DNA of 6,167 bases from an uncultured Bacteroidota bacterium (GTDB lineage: Bacteria > Bacteroidota > Bacteroidia > 2-12-FULL-35-15): the NCBI GenBank assembly GCA_903889605.1, contig CAISYK010000665.1, positions 1 to 6,167 of the forward strand. The letters are read 5' to 3'. Numbering within the stretch: position 1 is the stretch's first letter; every line of letters starts with the position of its first letter. Shown in pieces: positions 4,811 through 6,167 of the stretch. Position numbers and translations under genes: made by a program. Under the pieces are notes generated by a model. It saw nothing but the letters and a program-made list of their open reading frames with translations. It ran no database searches and was not told the origin of the DNA.

Positions 4811-4871
4811 GCATCTATCAGGCGCAATTGAGTTTTTAGGCTCGTATTCTTTTGCGCCTGATACTAGATGC
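4811..4871. repeat. Large imperfect inverted repeat before the DGR
   Basis: The arms are GCATCTATCAGGCGCAA (4811-4827) and TTGCGCCTGATACTAGATGC (4852-4871). They pair as a 10-bp GC-rich inner stem and a 7-bp outer stem with a three-base bulge (GTA on the minus strand), around a 24-base loop. It starts seven bases after the stop of the gene at 5427-4879 and ends 54 bases before target gene 2. No U-run follows on either strand, so it is not a standard intrinsic terminator. It could be an attenuator, an mRNA-stabilising hairpin or a protein-binding site. Confidence 0.8.
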
Positions 4872-4878
4872 TCCCATG

Positions 4879-5427
4879 TCATTTATAATTGATTAATTTA
4901 TTTACAAAGGCTTGTTTTTTTTCAATTGGCATCTGCATAAAGTACTCCGCCCAATTGGGATAGCTTCCGAACTTTTCTCCGGGATATTCACTGTCAGAAA
5001 TTTCATTATTGTTTGCAAACAAAAGGAAACGCCTTATCCATACTACAACATGGCTATACGCATCCCAATCATTTAAAAAAAAGATGCTGTTATTACGCAC
5101 ATCTTCCATGCTGAACGCCCAATTGCTCATTCCCAGCTTATCCCCGAATTCCTGCCAATTTTCTATTGCAGGCAGGTTTATTAAATTGTCCTGAAAACCG
5201 CAGATTGAAAGGAATTTTAATTGATTTGCATTATCTAGATTTAGGAAAATGCTTGATATATTATTTACAGCAGCTTTATTTGTGGGATGGGAAATGCGGT
5301 TTTTTATTATCTGTTTTAGCTGGGGATCACTTTCAAAATTAAGACAAGCGACACTGGAGATAAACATTTCAATAAATACTATTCCGCTATTTGTATCCGG
5401 CTGGATGCCTTTGATTATGTTAGTCAT
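4879..5427 (-). CDS. Unrecognised 182-residue protein upstream of the DGR
   Basis: The protein begins MTNIIKGIQPDTNSGIVFIE. It reads as a soluble, mainly helical protein: IVFIEMFISSVACLNF, then QLKQIIKNRI, then ISSIFLNLDNANQLKFLSIC. The second half is rich in Trp and aromatics (AIENWQEFG, MSNWAFSMED, LNDWDAYSHVVVWIRRF, SYPNWAEYFMQMP). The N-terminal hydrophobic stretch is interrupted by Glu and is not a clear signal. Its start overlaps the previous gene's end by eight bases and is preceded by AGGAGG at five bases. It ends just before the inverted repeat at 4811-4871. I do not recognise the family, and nothing in the sequence ties it to the DGR beyond position. Confidence 0.75.
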   Translation of the reverse strand: MTNIIKGIQPDTNSGIVFIEMFISSVACLNFESDPQLKQIIKNRISHPTNKAAVNNISSIFLNLDNANQLKFLSICGFQDNLINLPAIENWQEFGDKLGMSNWAFSMEDVRNNSIFFLNDWDAYSHVVVWIRRFLLFANNNEISDSEYPGEKFGSYPNWAEYFMQMPIEKKQAFVNKLINYK

Positions 5428-5680
5428 GCGTGCCTCCTATTTTTTTCAGCTTTGCAAAGCGTAATGATTCCCTATGTATTTTAAACATTCCGCATAAATA
5501 AATACTTACAGATACGGAATTTGCTTTTTCAACATTCGCATAATGTTTTCGGCCTTCATTATTTATTCTTATAATATGTCCTAACTCGCAACCGTTTCCA
5601 TCGTTTGCAACAAATTGGTAACTATCCAAGTTTGAGTTGCCACAAAAAGCATCCCCTGATAAAAACTCTTTCTTAGTCAT
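5420..5680 (-). CDS. Unrecognised small protein
   Basis: This 86-residue protein begins MTKKEFLSGDAFCGNSNLDS. The composition suggests a compact beta domain (SYQFVANDGNGCELGHIIRI, then HYANVEKANSVSVSIYLCGM, then a basic end FKIHRESLRFAKLKKIGG). Three cysteines (C13, a central one in GCELGH, and one in YLCGM) do not form an evident metal site. Its ATG overlaps the upstream TGA by four bases, and AGGAGG precedes it by four. A perfect palindrome GCTTTGCAAAGC lies in its coding sequence (5449-5460). No family recognised. The surrounding overlaps make it part of a 5988-to-4879 operon. Confidence 0.7.
   Translation of the reverse strand: MTKKEFLSGDAFCGNSNLDSYQFVANDGNGCELGHIIRINNEGRKHYANVEKANSVSVSIYLCGMFKIHRESLRFAKLKKIGGTHD
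5433..5438 (-). promoter_or_regulatory. Strong Shine-Dalgarno site
   Basis: AGGAGG on the minus strand lies five bases before ATG 5427-5425, inside the last codons of the preceding gene. It fixes the start of the 182-residue protein. Such perfect sites are uncommon in Bacteroidota and contrast with the A-rich leaders of the DGR genes. Confidence 0.75.
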
Positions 5681-5988
5681 ACAGCCTCCTCCCCAATGAT
5701 TAACATTAACAATGAAAGCTGCTGCAGTTTATTTTTGTACCATTCGCGTACTGAATAAATTTTTGGCTCTGCGCCGGTTATTACTTTTTTCACATGATGC
5801 AGTTCTACGTGGGTAAATTCTGTCGGAAAGGGTTCATCTACTAATACCATTGTGTTGTTACGGTTTAGGCAGACAGTTTTTCCGTTTACTTCTACAATGA
5901 ATGACATTGTTCTGAATGCCCTGATTTCTTTTAATTTGTAATTGAAAATTCTTTTTTCCAATTCACATAGTTGCTCTTTTTTGTGCAT
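5677..5988 (-). CDS. Unrecognised small protein
   Basis: This 103-residue protein begins MHKKEQLCELEKRIFNYKLK. An N-terminal charged helix leads to a beta-rich middle (FRTMSFIVEVNGKTVCLNRN, then NTMVLVDEPF) and a C-terminal helix (SVREWYKNKLQQLSLLMLII). The hydrophobic run near the end (LSLLMLII) is too short for a membrane helix. The start is 24 bases after the stop of the incomplete gene to its right, and no Shine-Dalgarno site precedes it (AACCCCAAAGCC). Its stop overlaps the next ATG. I recognise no family. Confidence 0.7.
   Translation of the reverse strand: MHKKEQLCELEKRIFNYKLKEIRAFRTMSFIVEVNGKTVCLNRNNTMVLVDEPFPTEFTHVELHHVKKVITGAEPKIYSVREWYKNKLQQLSLLMLIIGEEAV
5685..5690 (-). promoter_or_regulatory. 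Strong Shine-Dalgarno site
   Basis: The minus strand reads GGGGAGGAGGCTGT directly before ATG 5680-5678. The purine run lies inside the end of the upstream gene (its Gly-Glu-Glu-Ala codons). It supports the chosen start and indicates reinitiation or coupling at the ATGA overlap. Confidence 0.75.
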
Positions 5989-6012
5989 GGCTTTGGGGTT
6001 ATATTTGTTTAT

Positions 6013-6167
6013 TTATGTCAGCTGTATTCTTTTTTTTGCAGGAAAATATTTTTCTACAATTGCATCAACTTCACTTTGTTTTATTTTGAGCTCTTTCATT
6101 AAAGCTTTATTTGTGTTGAGCGCTCTTAAATAATCCTCGTATAAGTATATTAATCTTTCTTCTGCCG
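6013..6167 (-). CDS. Unrecognised protein, C-terminal part (runs off right edge)
   Basis: An open frame enters from the right edge and ends at TAA 6015-6013, giving the last 50 residues of a protein. It reads AEERLIYLYEDYLRALNTNK, then a Lys-rich helical stretch with MKELKIKQSEVDAIVEKYF, and ends AKKRIQLT. The composition suggests an amphipathic helix with a short basic tail. The start and any domain lie outside the window. It is likely the upstream member of the same operon, as the next gene starts 24 bases later in the same direction. The call depends on frame continuity and sensible composition only. Confidence 0.6.
   Translation of the reverse strand, partial: AEERLIYLYEDYLRALNTNKALMKELKIKQSEVDAIVEKYFPAKKRIQLT

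Noticed and set aside
4575..4892. Plus-strand ORF of 105 residues across the start of target gene 2 and the inverted repeat
   Set aside because: It is antisense to target 2, runs through the non-coding gap and the end of the next gene, and has no coupled plus-strand neighbour.
5449..5460. Palindrome GCTTTGCAAAGC as an operator
   Set aside because: It lies within coding sequence away from any gene start that needs it, and no second copy is present in the window.

Overview
The window is AT-rich and every convincing gene lies on the minus strand, so transcription runs from high to low coordinates. Most start codons sit behind A-rich leaders without a Shine-Dalgarno sequence, and the reverse transcriptase and its partners look like those of Bacteroidota (Bacteroides/Flavobacterium-type). 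The run of short, unrecognised, tightly packed genes suggests a prophage or another integrated element. No capsid, tail, integrase or conjugation gene is visible, so the element type stays open.

The centre (about 2810-4756) is a diversity-generating retroelement (DGR). In transcription order it holds two tandem paralogous target genes (4756-4367 and 4361-3987), each with a variable repeat (VR2 4522-4459, VR1 4130-4067). A non-coding template repeat (TR, 3942-3879) follows, then a 25-residue basic micro-ORF (3837-3760), then a DGR-type reverse transcriptase (3763-2810) with motifs LDI, GLPIGNYLSQ and YADD. Over 64 aligned bases the VRs differ from the TR at 23 positions in total, and 22 of these are at template adenines. 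In the known DGR mechanism the reverse transcriptase copies TR RNA with adenine-specific errors, and the cDNA replaces the VR of a target gene. Here one template appears to serve two targets.

Downstream of the reverse transcriptase, and overlapping or nearly touching it, come small genes at 2817-2515, 2502-2260, 2263-2024 and 2023-1763. A protein with two probable winged-helix regions follows (1757-984). No Avd-like accessory gene is recognisable, so these small proteins and the micro-ORF are the local candidates for that role. A 157-bp gap (827-983) then carries a striking array of GTAC-centred octamers, followed by three more unrecognised genes (826-539, 536-207, and 181 to the left edge, incomplete).

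Upstream of the target genes are an incomplete gene at the right edge (6167-6013) and three coupled genes (5988-5677, 5680-5420, 5427-4879), two of them with strong AGGAGG ribosome binding sites. This upstream group is separated from the DGR by a 122-bp gap with a large imperfect inverted repeat. None of these upstream genes could be assigned a function.
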